A stretch of 64,000 nucleotides of DNA from Stenopsyche tienmushanensis. Lineage: Eukaryota; Arthropoda; Insecta; Trichoptera; Stenopsychidae. Below the pieces are notes generated by a model that searched no databases, was not told where the DNA came from, and worked only from the letters and a program-made list of their open reading frames with translations. Positions 49,618 through 61,439 of this stretch are shown here, in pieces. The position numbers and the translations under genes were made by a program. The number at the start of each line of letters is the position of its first letter. Within the stretch, counting starts at the first letter, position 1. The DNA lies in NCBI GenBank assembly GCA_008973525.1, contig WACJ01000125.1, forward strand, positions 3,410,001 through 3,474,000, in the 5' to 3' direction.

Positions 49618-51653
49618 GGAGCATAAGAGTCGAAAAGAATATAAATTTACGTTGTGAAATAACTATATGTAATACAAATATTTTTGATCCATTCGAATAA
49701 ATGCAGTTGGAAGTGCAATGTAAATTATGCACTATTCGAGCTAGAAAAAATTAAGTTAGTAGAACTTTAAGCTTTATGGGGCTTGAACTCAAAGCCCCGA
49801 CAAAAAATTAAATCCTTTTTTTAGTTTAAGACCAGAGGAAGCATACAAGTTTTAATTGCTAAGAGTTCTCATATTGTTACAACAGAAATAATTTAATTTT
49901 CCGTAAGTTTCTCATAAATTAATTAGTGAATTTATGAATTTTATTAATTGTTTTATTACATTTATATTTTACCTTTCTAATAAATATTCTATAAATGTAC
50001 AGAAGGTAAAATAGTCATTTTTATTTGAAAATAAACGGATTGCTTCGGATGAATTTAAATCGTGTGTTTCCTGAACCGTGTCTCGATACAAACTGATTTT
50101 TTTACACACACAGCGTTTGATATTGTTAGAAATATAAGCATCGATGAACAGTTTTCCAAGTTCCATATCTTTCATTCTGTGAGAATGTAAGCAATATTTG
50201 GATTTCTTGAATTTATAGAAAGTGTCTGAAACATCTCCGATTAGATTTCAGCACAAGTGCAGCAAAAATGGATTCAATATCCTGCGCTGCCGTTTTTCAA
50301 TCCCTGATATGTCTTTATGCCACCTTCTGTCGTTCTTATATTCGAACGCATAGAATCTTTATACCGTCGATGTATACCGAAATATTCATTGCGTCATTTT
50401 TCGACTTCACAACTCTGAACACAATTGAAAATCATATCCATTATTTTTATTTAACCATGGCCGAAAAAAATGACGAACGTATAATTCAATATTAGTTGCA
50501 AATTTTCCGTGAATTAATTGTGACATTTCAGCTGAAAAACGTACCCATTGTATAATTTATTTGAATAAAATACCACGGTCGAATGATTTTATTTGTCAGA
50601 ATGGTTCTGGCATCAATTACATCCGAATTTCAAAACGTAAATTATGGACAACTACCATGCAGTATTTTTATCTGGATTCTTATTGCAAAAATTCATCATC
50701 AAAAATACTATTAATATTAAGGTAACTGTCAAACCACTGATAACTACATGCTCATTTTGGCGCATTATTGTGCATGGACTCAAACATCTAATTTTATGTG
50801 GTTTAAGTTATCTAAAAAATAGTATTAGATCTTGATGAATTTATTAGCAATCAATGTAAAATAATTTAATATAACCGTATGAAAATAAATTTTCATTTTT
50901 AACCACAAGTCTAACATTGTGGTAATTAAATTCTAGGGGTGTGAATATGAGATATTCATTTTGGTTCATTAGACGAGAAGCGGGGCCCATATATGTCTGC
51001 CGAGAGCATATCGTCTCCAGTGGATGCAGTAATATTCGGAAGAGTATGACGTCGGAAGGGTGAGTTTTCATTTTATCGCAAACAAGATTCATGCCAGACT
51101 TAATGTCACCATTCCGATGTGATGCGAATGTGCAACGGTTCATAAACCGTGCCGGGATGATGCTTCAGAACAACGCCAAGTATCGTTGCGTATCATGCCA
51201 ACGGTTCAGGGTTCAAACACCCCCATCCCTTACCCCGGAGCTCACTCATGAGCATTAAATGTAAGGATGTATATTTTCCAGTCACATGAAACTCTGACGT
51301 GCTCCAAATGACAATAAGGTAAGAGCTTTTATTGTATTAAGCCAACGGGACGTATATCGCTTTCGAATCACTTTTACCAAATTCATTCCTTCCATCCTTA
51401 TTACCTTTCAAGTTATCGCAAATCAATTTGAACACTATTTTATCATTGGATCTTATTGATTTGAATTTTTTTTCCCCTCTTAAAAATGATATGTAGTTTT
51501 TTAAAAGCATAACTGAAATTATGTCAGGCAATTTTGTACTTGTACCGATGTTTGTACCGATCCATTACCAAAACATTTTTAATAATTAAAGGCTCTGGCA
51601 GGTCGTAGTATTATGTACATATTCACATTTTTAATTAAACATTTAAGATAGAC
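49618..51653. other. AT-rich stretch, no gene seen
   Basis: Short frames on both strands without motifs. A B-box-like GGGTTCAAACACCCC at about 51208 lacks an A box or cloverleaf. Confidence 0.4.
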
Positions 51654-52235
51654 GACAGACATCAGACAGCGACTGACTGGATTGAGGGTTCATTTGCTCT
51701 AAGCCTTCCAGAAGAGGCGAGGTTTGGGAAAGACCGACTTCAGACCATGTACACCCGAAGGTGCGATGGAGGAGGAAAGACTGAGGTTATGCCAAATTCA
51801 AGGGATTTACTTTAGCAGGTTCACTGCCACCACGAATCTAACCTTAGTTTTAAGGGGGCTGCAGCAGATGATGAACTGCAGGGATTACCCCTTCCCCATA
51901 GTACTCGTATCGGTTAGGTCTAAGTAAGGTCTTAGTACCTAATCGAACAGCCTAAAGCCGTACTTCCCTGTTTGTCTAGGCTGTTGAAGATAGAGGTGAG
52001 TCTTTGATATAGTCTCCACCAACTACTGTGATCGGCTGTTCCACACACTTCTTTATGCATCACTGGGTGACCTGCGCACCCAACTCATGTTAGCTGGACT
52101 ACCCTAGCTGCCTTTAATGAGCAAACCGATGAGGCGACTTTCGACACACCTCTACTCCACATTAACCCAGGAGTTCAACCATTGCCCACGGGCGTAGGGT
52201 TGGCTCCCCCCCCTGGAGTTTTATGGGTGTGCATC
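51654..52235 (+). repeat. Unclassified repeat family, copy 2
   Basis: It is homologous to 33738-34290 and to 55241-55800 (inverted). It includes a 67-codon frame (51724-51927) containing RGLQQMMNCRDYPFPIVLVS. A similar peptide, KGLQQMTACRGSPFPMVLVS, can be read from copy 3, so the reading frame as well as the DNA looks shared. The end GGAGTTTTATGGGTG also matches copy 3. Confidence 0.65.
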
Positions 52236-52561
52236 GTGGAGTCTAACACTCACCCGAAAATATTTGAACATTTGAAAGTATTTTTTAGTAAAGAATGAAT
52301 CACTCATTTTACGATTATCATTCTATTTTATTGTTAAAATATGGTTGCAAAACGTAAATTTAGATAGAAATATGCGACTCACACATAAATACAAATATTA
52401 TACGTAATTAAATAAGATTATTATGATCCTTTAAAATATCAAATTAGCGACATTATTATTGAAATATATGATATTATTTATTTAAAAATATCAATACATA
52501 TGATACTGTAATAAATACGTACAACAAAATAAATGCGACCATTAAAAAGATGTGTTAGTCG

Positions 52562-52925
52562 AATAGACTAACCTGGAACCCTCCACTGGTCCGAGCTGTT
52601 TATTGACCCTGGGATGACTATTCGGGGCTAACCCAGCTCGCACAACAAAAGTGCACGCTAGGTTGCAAAAATTACCGGAGGTCGTAGAAGGCCCCAGAAA
52701 CGCATTTTTCCCCAAATGCATATTTCCCTAAAGTTGGATGGAGTGGCCATGAGGTTACCGTGTCCAACCGGTCCGAATTTTGGACCGCTGACACAACGAA
52801 ATAGCGCCTCGCGATTGGACATGTCCACAGAACATGATCTGTGTCCATGAACGGATCTAAAATCGAATGCGTATCTATGATCGAATAGACATCGTAACAC
52901 GAATCATATTGTTTATCCAAAATTA
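52562..52925 (-). pseudogene. LINE C-terminal fragment with zinc-knuckle remnant
   Basis: On the minus strand DPFMDTDHVLWTCPIARRYF resembles the terminal (E)..EH.L..CP..... knuckle of Jockey/R1-type LINEs. A second frame completes it (GKMRFWGLLRPPVIF). Similar to 4680-5070 at nucleotide level over about 110 bases. Truncated and frameshifted. Confidence 0.5.
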
Positions 52926-53039
52926 AAAAGAGTTTTTATTCAAATTTTTGGAGTATATTGTGTATTATTAACATCATTTCCAATGATGCCACATTGCTAA
53001 AATATTTCAATATTCGACTTGGATAGCTATATACGAGTT

Positions 53040-53310
53040 CTTCAACAATGGATAACCAATTCGCTATTGGCGTCTGTCCTGAGCCTCCTAGTTCCAATTA
53101 CCAGGACCTTTGTCTACCTGATCATCCCAACGTAGATAAGCTACTTCAATTGATCTTCTGCCACTTGGAAATGAATCTAATACGGCTTATGGCACTCTAT
53201 GAGTCGGCAGTTATGCCACATGAACTGCCTAATGAAGACAGTAGGTTCAGTTGAAGCTGACGATTAACACTACATGCCGTACATGTCCAAGATCTCCCTA
53301 TTTATCTCCT
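53040..53310 (+). repeat. Element scrap sharing its 3' part with 23.8 kb
   Basis: It contains a 68-codon frame (53048-53254) with no recognised motif. The last 85 bases (CTGCCTAATGAAGACAGTAG through GCCGTACATGTCC) match 23808-23890. Confidence 0.4.
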
Positions 53311-54561
53311 GTAAATTTTTCATACATAATACAAATATATATAATAGGATCTGTGTGATTTATTATTTTTTTATCATCTTAATTAATGTACCAAGCTTGA
53401 ATTTATAAAATAAATTGTATCGTTTCGTAGGTCATATTGTACATACACATGATATGTTTGGAGCCATCGTCTGCAAAATTACAGCAGCTTTTACCTTTCT
53501 CGGTCGGCCTTTTAATTATCCGGTTCATCGAGATCAATTTCCAGCCAAATTCTATTAACTAAGAAAATTTTAATATTCCTCCAGCTCTTCGATAAACAGG
53601 GCAACCATATTTACCGACTGAAAAAATATGACTTTTTGCACAGTTTGAGATAGAATTTATTCCGCTCATAATAAGAAAGAATCGAGTTGCCCCCGAAAAA
53701 TGTGCTTTGTATTTTTCGATAAATTTATTTGTAAAGGGGCGGTTTCCGATCCATTAGGATATTTTCCTTCGTTAATTCAAAAACAATACACGATTCTTCA
53801 ATATTTTCCGACATAAAAGACGAAAAGTACGCTGAAAAATTGTGTTAAAATTTTCCTTTTATGCGTGGCGGAGTGTTTTTGAATTGTTAATTCATTATTT
53901 TTATTATATGAAGGGAACATAATACAAGTAATGATCCTTTGTTTAACCCAATTAGCTACTATTGTTTGTGTAAGGCTTTATGGGGTGCGATGTTTCCCTT
54001 TGGTGTTTTCTAACGCATGTGCCTCTTTCCTGATCGCCATCTTTGAAATTTCCTTCAAGTTTATTTAATTAAGAATGAGTGACAGCAAATAAAATTAGGT
54101 GCGTTGAAAATTGAGCGTTGGAAATGTTTCTTGTACAAAATACAAGAGCATTTTTTTGTTGTAATATTGCCTTCAAAATATTGAGAGAATTTTGTAAGAT
54201 GCCATGAAATTCAAGATCCGCCCTCTGTTATTACATTTTAATATGAAGCATTTTAGCTCGGGTAAGACAATCATACTTAATAATGCCAAAAAATATATCA
54301 ATGTATAGCAGAATATACAAATTTAATCCAAACTAATTAGCAAGAGTGGACCCAATATTGGTATTGTGGGATAAATCTGAATTCAAACATTGGATGCATT
54401 AACATTAAGTTGGGCAGGTCTATCGATGATGGATTTATTCGAAGCAATATATCAAATATTTTTATACAATATTGATAATTTTACAATTTTTAAAATCTTG
54501 CTCATAATGTTCGTGGATTTGCTGACAGGATTTGGTATTTTTTATTGGGAGATAGACAGAT
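53311..54561. other. AT-rich stretch, no gene seen
   Basis: No recognised frame or repeat. Confidence 0.4.
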
Positions 54562-55191
54562 TCAATTGTCCGAGTACACTGCCATGATTTGGTAAAATTG
54601 TCGGCCTGCGATTCCTGTGAAGAGGAAGGCGCAAGCAGGACAGGGATGGAGGCAGAAGGGTCTTGTTCCCAAGTCGAGGTTATCGTGGAGGCTAAACAAG
54701 AAGGGGAGAGATTTCCAAATGTTGTAAAGAGGCCTTTTGAGAGGTTCGACCTGGATGTCAACGTCAAGGAGGGTCTCTAGTTCATAAATGCTCCTGTTGA
54801 CCTCTGAGTGGTCGAGTGTGACCAAAAAGAGCAGGATCTTTTTGTTATTGGTCCAGCTCATGTCTGCCATTTTCGTTGGTGTGATGTAGAGAGCTTCAAG
54901 AATTGAAACAATCTCATTCATGGTGGTTTCAAGGCCTCTGAGGAAGACTTTTATTGCCTTCTCTTCTAGAAGGTCTAAGGAAGAGTGTAGCGTATTTTTA
55001 TGTAAGGATATTTTCTTCTTGATAGTGGTAGAGATTATGCGTATCTTAGCGTCTGTCATGAGTTTAGGAACATTTTCCGTCATTTGATTTGAAGTGAATG
55101 CGATAATCAATGAATCCAAGCGGGAAGACGCTTTGGTAAGTTCTGATTCGTTCCTGTATTTTTTATTGGAGAAGGCTTTGATGAATTTCAA
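54562..55191 (-). pseudogene. Possible gag-like frame of an LTR retrotransposon
   Basis: A 209-codon frame with LTKASSRLDSLIIAF, then LLEEKAIKVFLRGLETTMN and SILEALYITPTKMADMSWT. The pattern (alpha-helical, R..L..LI....., then E..AI..FL.GL......V) resembles the capsid part of Gypsy-type Gag, which packages element RNA. No zinc knuckle follows; the C-terminus (54562-54650 region) is unlike Gag. The frame begins about 50 bases downstream of repeat copy 3 on the same strand, consistent with one element. The call is tentative. Confidence 0.35.
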
Positions 55192-55240
55192 GCGTCGATT
55201 AGACCGGATTGTGATGATTCCGATGGTAGTTTTTCTTTAC

Positions 55241-55800
55241 GGTTCCCACCCATAAAACTCCACGAGTCACTGAGATAATGATGTAGAGTAGAGGTGGCCG
55301 AAAGCAGCCTTGTCGGTTTGCTCATCAGACGCTACTGGGGTAGCTCAGCTAACATAAGTTGGATATGCAGGTCACCCTGTGCTGCATACCCGTAAAGGGG
55401 TGTGTAGAACTGCTGATTGGAGGGAGAAGGGGAGCTTACCCTGTACTGCGTACTGGTCAAGTGAAATGTGGAATTGTTGTTACAGAAGTAGCAAGAAGAC
55501 TCAATGCAAAAGGCAACACTACTATCTTCCATAGCTTAGTGCATACAGGGGATAACGGCTACGACTGTTCGGACGGAGACTTGTCTCCGTGGCTAAGTAC
55601 TACAAATGACCGAACCGATACGAGTACCATGGGGAAGGGGGAGCCCCTGCAGGCCGTCATCTGCTGCAGTCCCTTCAAACTGAGATTGAAATCATTGTGG
55701 CTCCTTGCGTAGTTTTTTTGCATTTCAGTATAAACCCTTCCTTCCTTGTCCATCGCATATTTTGGTGCACATAGTCTGAAACTTCCTTGACTGTGATGTG
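55241..55800 (-). repeat. Unclassified repeat family, copy 3 (upstream of gag-like frame)
   Basis: On the minus strand it shows GGGACTGCAGCAGATGACGG, TACTCGTATCGGTTCGG, AGCCGTTATCCCC and AGGGTGACCTGCATATCC in the same order as copies 1 and 2, and ends TGGAGTTTTATGGGTG. An 83-codon minus frame (55559-55810) is the counterpart of the 67-codon frame in copy 2. Confidence 0.65.
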
Positions 55801-56801
55801 GAGCGGCCACAGTTGTAGCTGCCTTGATATTCCCTGATGTGTTGAAGGCTTACTTTTTGCCGTCGCCCCAGGTTGTTCCAGGTCCCTAGTGTTGTTTTTG
55901 TCGATATGCTAGGTGTGTGGAAACGTCAGTACCGGTGGCATGCAGGGGAAGTAGGGTAGTGAATTTGTGAAGTTTGATGCTCGCTGCACACATCATTCCC
56001 TGTGAAAATTGTTCTAATATTCAAATTATAATTCGGGTGAACGACAACATTTACCCATAAATTTTTCTATTGATAAATTTCAAATTGGCGATAAATTTTG
56101 TGACCATACGGTCACATTTCTTTGCAAGAATAGATACGATATTTTTAATATGTATACCTTTGTGAAAATAATATCTTAATTCCAGAAGTTCATCCTTGGT
56201 TACTCGCCGGTATCTTTATTATAAAATTAAGCAGCGGTGTTATATTTTTTTATGTTTGATTAAATTAGCTGGAAAAGTTATCAATGATACTTATCAAGGG
56301 TTTTTCGAGCAAACTCTCGTTTTTATCTAGGAAATTTGGCAAGTTTGTGACATTTTGATGACAAGCAAACACCTCCTGTTGGTCTCCATTCGGCGGTGTG
56401 GTGTGGGATAAAGGTAGGCAAACCAAATGGCATGAATAATTTGCAAATGTTCAGTTAAACCGTCTCAGATATCGTCGCCGGCTCTCGGTAGCTGCGAAGC
56501 TTAATTGCAAACCATTAGAGAAAGGCAAGTAAACAAGAGACATACATCAGCCCAGCACCAACATTTCAACAGTAATCATTGACCGTGAACGACAACAGCC
56601 AGGCTTTGGAGCTGGATAGACAGATTTCTTAATCACACAGGAACATTTTGAAATGTTGCCTTATACCTTGATACAGGATGATACTAATTTGTATGCAGGC
56701 CGAATAAAAATGGCGGAAAAAGTTTGAGAAATGTTGCGATGCACGATTGCTGGTATATATTTATGACTCCTGAGATGCCGTTTCCGATTGTAGTAGCTCT
56801 A
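55801..56801. other. Unassigned spacer before the Helitron
   Basis: No recognised frame. The last base, A56801, forms the left half of the AT insertion site of the Helitron. Confidence 0.4.
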
Positions 56802-57285
56802 TCTAATATATAAAAATAAGTTGCGTTTCCCGTCTAATGCTCGGGCGAAATGGGTTGATATGCGCGTTCATCGGATTGAGACAAAACTTGGTCCACTTAT
56901 TGCCAAGGGATCAGGGGGTGACATAGGCATAGTACAATTAACTTACAGTAGATTTTTAATTCATAACTTAATGTGTGAAAGTTGTTGATTCTGACGTGTT
57001 TGAGATTATGCGTTGCTAAGGCGTTGCTAAGGCTATAGGTATATAGTACCTACAAGTTGCAGCAGGTGGCGTGTGTGTCGTCATACACATGGCCATAGAC
57101 AATGGCCTAAAATCAAAGAGCAAACGTCAAACGGCGAAGTACCATAGACATACGCCTGCATTCAAATAGCAAACGTCAAACGTCAATGTTATTTGCAGGT
57201 TATCGTGCATTATTACCATCGGCGTGAGTCAAATTAAATCCAAATTATTTATCGCAAGCACTTTTTAAATGCTTCATTAAAAAAT

Positions 57286-57540
57286 ATGCCGCCCAAACGT
57301 TCGTCACTTAGTAAATCTACCAGCGCAGCAATGAAGCAAATCGCTTATTCACGCACATCAGAATCAGAACATCGACATGCTGTAACAATCGAAAAAGTAC
57401 GTTTGAGTGCTATCCGATCAGAATCAGACGACCAGCGTACAACGAGAATCGAAAGTACATGTTTATTTGAATATTGCTGCATTTCAATATGATATTCATT
57501 ACGATTACAGTTTGCATCCCAGTATAAAATGGATAAAGGT
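57286..57540 (+). pseudogene. Helitron protein, N-terminal region
   Basis: It starts MPPKRSSLSKSTSAAMKQIA. It continues with HRHAVTIEKVRLSAIRSESD, the repeated short charged motif seen at the N-terminus of insect Helitron proteins. After a frameshift near 57460, YDIHYDYSLHPSIKWIK follows. Interrupted at 57543 by the nested MITE. Beyond it, CEYCGSLKFNNETPGM (57745-57792) continues the same protein with its zinc-binding CX2C. Confidence 0.75.
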
Positions 57541-57542
57541 TA

Positions 57543-57723
57543 AATCCTGTTAACGGGGAGCAAATTTATTGGTAAATTGAAAACGCCTTCATTTCGACAC
57601 AAAGAAAACAAACAAACCTAACCTAACCAGATTTTAATTTAAATTTAATTTTTAAAAAAACAAGAAACAAATGAATAATTATTTTATTTAATAACAATAT
57701 GTTTGCCCCCCGTTAACAGGATT
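57543..57723. mobile_element. 181-bp MITE nested in the Helitron coding region
   Basis: The terminal inverted repeats are 23 bases with 2 differences: AATCCTGTTAACGGGGAGCA at the left, and the same with GGGGGGCA on the opposite strand at the right end. The element splits the Helitron frame between SIKWIK and PDKVCEYC. It carries CCTAACCTAACC (57616-57627). The target duplication is not clear; the flanks are GGTTA and GTACC. Confidence 0.8.
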
Positions 57724-57785
57724 GTACCGGATAAAGTGTGTGAGTATTGCGGTTCACTTAAGTTTAACAATGAAACACCAGGAAT

Positions 57786-58096
57786 GGCAAAGTTTAATTG
57801 CATCCACCACCTGATGACGGATATCTGCAATACAGACGCAGGAGTTCATACAGCAGCAATCAGATAAAGAAATGTTGACGTTGAAATCAACAATAGATGG
57901 ATCTCCTTTTTCATCGAAAACATTCAAAGCGCATACCAACGTCGCAGATTGTCGTTCAGTCAAATCTATCAAATACATATGCAAATAGGCAGTGATATGG
58001 CAGTATTGAAAGACCTGATGCGCGCAACGATCGAGTTCAAACTCAATTTCAAACAAGTCGATATATCAGTAGTGACTGGGCTCTTTGGCCTATTTT
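57786..58096. other. Helitron interior of uncertain coding content
   Basis: Where the HUH Rep domain should lie, frames are open on both strands (100 codons minus at 57754-58056), but no HUH motif (two His around a hydrophobic residue) or catalytic tyrosine pair was found. This part seems replaced or strongly rearranged. Confidence 0.35.
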
Positions 58097-58450
58097 GAGC
58101 TTCTCAATTCACATTCGCAATCCGGATGTTGTTCATCTCAGTGTTCATCTTGAAAATGGACAAAGGCAGACACGGCAAGAAATGTTATTGCTCAACACTT
58201 GCGCTGTGTGAAGAAGTTGTATTTGCAGAGACGCTATTGTACGCACAAGTTCCTAACTATTATACATGAAATACTACATCCGAGAATTTTCAACGACGTA
58301 AGCAAGGGATGCGTGATGAAGGCTATCGAAATCTGTATTCATCTGATGCATTGGGCCCTATTTACACATTACATCCAAATAAAGCCGAGTGTTACTATTT
58401 AAGAATACTGTTGGTTAATCTCAAAGGTCCTACTTCATTGAGAACGGTCG
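58097..58450 (+). pseudogene. Helitron protein, region between Rep and helicase
   Basis: FSIHIRNPDVVHLSVHLENG in one frame is followed in another by LALCEEVVFAETLLYAQVPN. Next come RRKQGMRDEGYRNLYSSDAL and GPIYTLHPNKAECYYLRILL (frames change near 58190). These are highly typical of the Helitron protein just upstream of its helicase domain. Confidence 0.8.
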
Positions 58451-58538
58451 AACGGAAATTCGAACATTGTTCGCCATCATTTTAACCACATGTTCGCCAT
58501 CCAACCCAAAAGATTTGTGGTAAAAATTCAGAGAAGAT

Positions 58539-59262
58539 TTGAGCGAAGACATTTTACATACCGTTAGCAATGATAATTCCATTGAGTTTTCGGTCAATAT
58601 TTTCAATCAAGCTCTGATCGAAATCGAAGACATTTGCTTAACCATCAACATCAAAGAATTCATTCAACAAGAATTCGTTCTGCACTTGAACAGTAGTACA
58701 ATGCTAATTATTTGGATGCATTTGTCGAAGCAAACGAACAACTTTTGCTTGCGGAACAAAAATTGACCTACGATACAATTACAAATGATCTGGTCTTCTT
58801 TGATGCGCCTGGCGGTACTGGAAAAACGTTTCTCATCAGTTTACTATTGGCTCACATTCGATCTCAAAATAGAATTGCTTTAGCTCTTGCTTCATTAGGT
58901 ATTGCGGCAACATTATTAGATGGTGGACGAACAGCGCATTCGGCACTCAAATTGCCATTAGATATGCATTTATTGGAAGCTCCGACATGTAACATTCCTA
59001 AAGTTTCTGACATAGCTAACGTTTTGAAAATTTGCAAGGTGATTATGGTGGGACGAATGCAATGCTTGATCGAACTCTTAAAGACTTACGATCAAATGCA
59101 AAACCGTTTGGTGGCGCTCTAATTTTATTATGTGACGACTTTCGACAACCTCTTCCAGTGATGCTTTCATCGACACCAGCTGATGCTTGCCTCAAAGCAT
59201 CACATCTTTGGAGAGACGTGCGAAAACTGACACTAAAGAAAAATATGCGCGTACATTTGTAG
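58539..59262 (+). pseudogene. Helitron PIF1-like helicase, first half
   Basis: The helicase unwinds DNA during rolling-circle transposition. SEDILHTVSNDN and NQALIEIEDICLTI lead into a second frame with FFDAPGGTGKTFLISLLLAH (Walker A at 58805-58828), ALASLGIAATLLDGGRTAHS and ALKLPL. After a frame change near 59035 it reads DRTLKDLRSNAKPFGGALIL and CDDFRQPLPVM (59131-59163, Walker B-like), ending in an in-frame TAG at 59260. Frame breaks occur near 58710 and 59035. Confidence 0.85.
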
Positions 59263-59930
59263 CGTGATGCGTCGGCAGCCACATTTTTAAAACGACTATT
59301 GAACATTGGTGAAGGAAAAGTGCATGTTGATGCTACCAAGTTTATTTCATTTCCATCGAACTTTTGCGTTGTTGTGCCATCCATCGATTTACTCATTCAG
59401 AAAGTTTTTCCGCAGATTTTTAGTAATTATAAAAATCATTATTGGTTTTGCGAACATGCTATTTTGGCAGCAAAAAACACCGACGTTAATGCAATCAACC
59501 ACACAATACAATAACAAATTGCAAGCGATTCTGTTACCTACAAATCGATTGACAGCGCCATGAATGCAGACCAAGTTGTTAACTATCCGATCGAGTTTTT
59601 AAATTTGTCGGATCTTCCTGATGTGCCACCGTACAAATTGGAACAAGACTCACTATGAAGAAACTGATGCCGAAAATCATCGAGAAAACTATATATTCTT
59701 AATGGAAAGTCGAAAGGAGAAGATGTGCTCATTTCCACCGACGTGCCATTTGATAAGAGACGACTGCAGCTCCCCGTTGGACTTGCATTCTCAATGACCA
59801 TCAACAAGGCACTTCAAGTGTGCGGAAGAATCTAGAAAATCCACGTTGGATAGCCGAGAAATTTATTTGTATTTGCTAAAGATGGAAAAACCAAAACTAT
59901 TGTCCACCCTAAAGCACTTAGCAGAACAAT
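59263..59930 (+). pseudogene. Helitron PIF1-like helicase, C-terminal half
   Basis: AATFLKRLLNIGEGKVHVD and HAILAAKNTDVNAINHTIQ (59299-59514 frame) precede a stop. Then VNYPIEFLNLSDLPDVPPYK, GKSKGEDVLISTDVPFDKRR, LQLPVGLAFSMTINKALQVC and LFVFAKDGKTK appear. Compared with intact relatives, the GQS motif after TINKA, the segment SHGQLYVACSRV and several residues of LKVG..IMLLRN are missing. These lacks would inactivate the enzyme. Confidence 0.8.
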
Positions 59931-60122
59931 TAAGTAAACAAAATTTATGCTTTTAATAATTTTTTCTTTATATATCATTCAATTTCAATAAATGTATTCA
60001 TTATCGGAAAAAAAAATCATTATTTATATCATTGTTAATTAAACAAGATAACTCTTTCAAATTTCAAATGGTATTTTTAGAACTATTTCTTCTGTGGCAG
60101 CAACGCGCCGGGTACCAGCTAG

Positions 60123-61439
60123 TATATAATAAAATAGACATGCTAATGATCCAGTCGCAGCTTGATGCTACGTATAGACACACACGTTTAGTAAAGGTAA
60201 AATGGCGGATACAAGCATTCATTCTATGAAAAAATATTTTTTTTGGGAATCATGCAATAATTACTATTATAAAAAAAATTTAATCATCATTTCAAATCAA
60301 TTCTTCATCGACAGTCTAATTAGACATTTTTTTAATAATGGAATTAGGATAAATCTGGAGACTAATTTTCATGGTCATATTTATTGTTGAGGGATGCTTG
60401 TGTTTTGATGTATCACCACCCACTTCAACCCAAAGTTCCGAGCGCATATCTATTAAAATCTTTCCTTAACTCATTACGATCCGCACTTCAATTTTATAAT
60501 AACAGCAGAATAAATGCTTTGATGTCATTTTTAACAAATATAACGTATGAACGGACTTTCAATAAATGCGGATAAATATCGCATGGTCAGAATATGTTAA
60601 AAAATGTATATTAATTGTCAAGCTTCATTAAATGACCATGATGTTTTTTCTCCCCTAAAATGTGACGAAAAGTCAAATTTGCCAATATTTAAATGAAAAA
60701 TTTACTCTCACATAAAATTTTAATCCAGGGAATGTTTTTTCACGGCTCGTTCTGTCTTTAAATCTCAATAAAGGATGATAAAGCTGTAAGCAATTCGACT
60801 TGAGCGCATTTTTGAGTTGACACCGCGAGGTCCCATTTAATTCCATGGAAACAAACGACACCCTGTAGAGCCGCTTACAGAACTTCACCATACATCACTG
60901 TCTTGGGAAGATAGATGCGTGAATATTATAACACGTTGAATTTAAGATGTTACTTTGGGTGGCGGGGCCCACTTTGCAAATTAATTTAAATCGCTTGACG
61001 TATCCACTTTGCCACCGGGGCGTTGAGTGACGGGCCAGATTGGGACCTAAAATGAAACACGTGTATTTACTTTTAAGCAGTCATTGATTTGTCTGCGAGA
61101 TAAACAACTCACAGCCTTGGGTAAGTGTGTTAAGCGGAAATGGGAAAATCTTCACGAGCGCAAAGGGTTAGAGGTCATCGATAGCCACGGGTCCTAAAAA
61201 AGGTAAGCGTAGACGATCCCTGATGGACCTTATAAGGACCTTCTAATTTTATTAAATATCTTTAAAAATATATTTTTGCTATATTATGAAATTTTGACAC
61301 TTGCCAAATATTTAAGCGATATGCACGCGGACCGATGTATTAGTTCGTATTCCAATACGAGTAACTTTTATGTGTCAGGGTATCAGTAGTGGGGTAACTT
61401 TTTTGTAATAAACGAGTCCTTCTTCTTGCATTTTTCGTT
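60123..61439. other. Unassigned DNA after the Helitron
   Basis: 60123-60185 matches the left part of the 2176-2405 repeat. The rest holds only short frames without motifs. GC-richer patches are near 60960-61040 and 61180-61230. Confidence 0.4.

Larger units (their letters stand above)
56802..60122 (+). mobile_element. Helitron, 3.3 kb, decayed, with correct termini
   Basis: The 5' end TCTAATATATAAAAATAAGT follows an A, and the 3' end GCGCCGGGTACCAGCTAG is followed by T. This gives the A|TC...CTAG|T structure expected for rolling-circle Helitrons inserting at AT. Coding remnants appear in the order expected for a Rep-helicase protein (see separate entries). Most of the HUH replication-initiator domain could not be found. 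A 181-bp inverted-repeat element sits inside. The usual 3' hairpin is not clear. The element is non-autonomous in its present state. Confidence 0.85.

Noticed and set aside
51195..51240. Possible tRNA or tRNA-derived SINE (GGGTTCAAACACCCC)
   Set aside because: The B box is imperfect and no A box, acceptor stem or cloverleaf could be drawn.
57754..58056. 100-codon minus-strand frame inside the Helitron
   Set aside because: It lies opposite the Helitron coding strand and shows no motif; most likely an antisense shadow.
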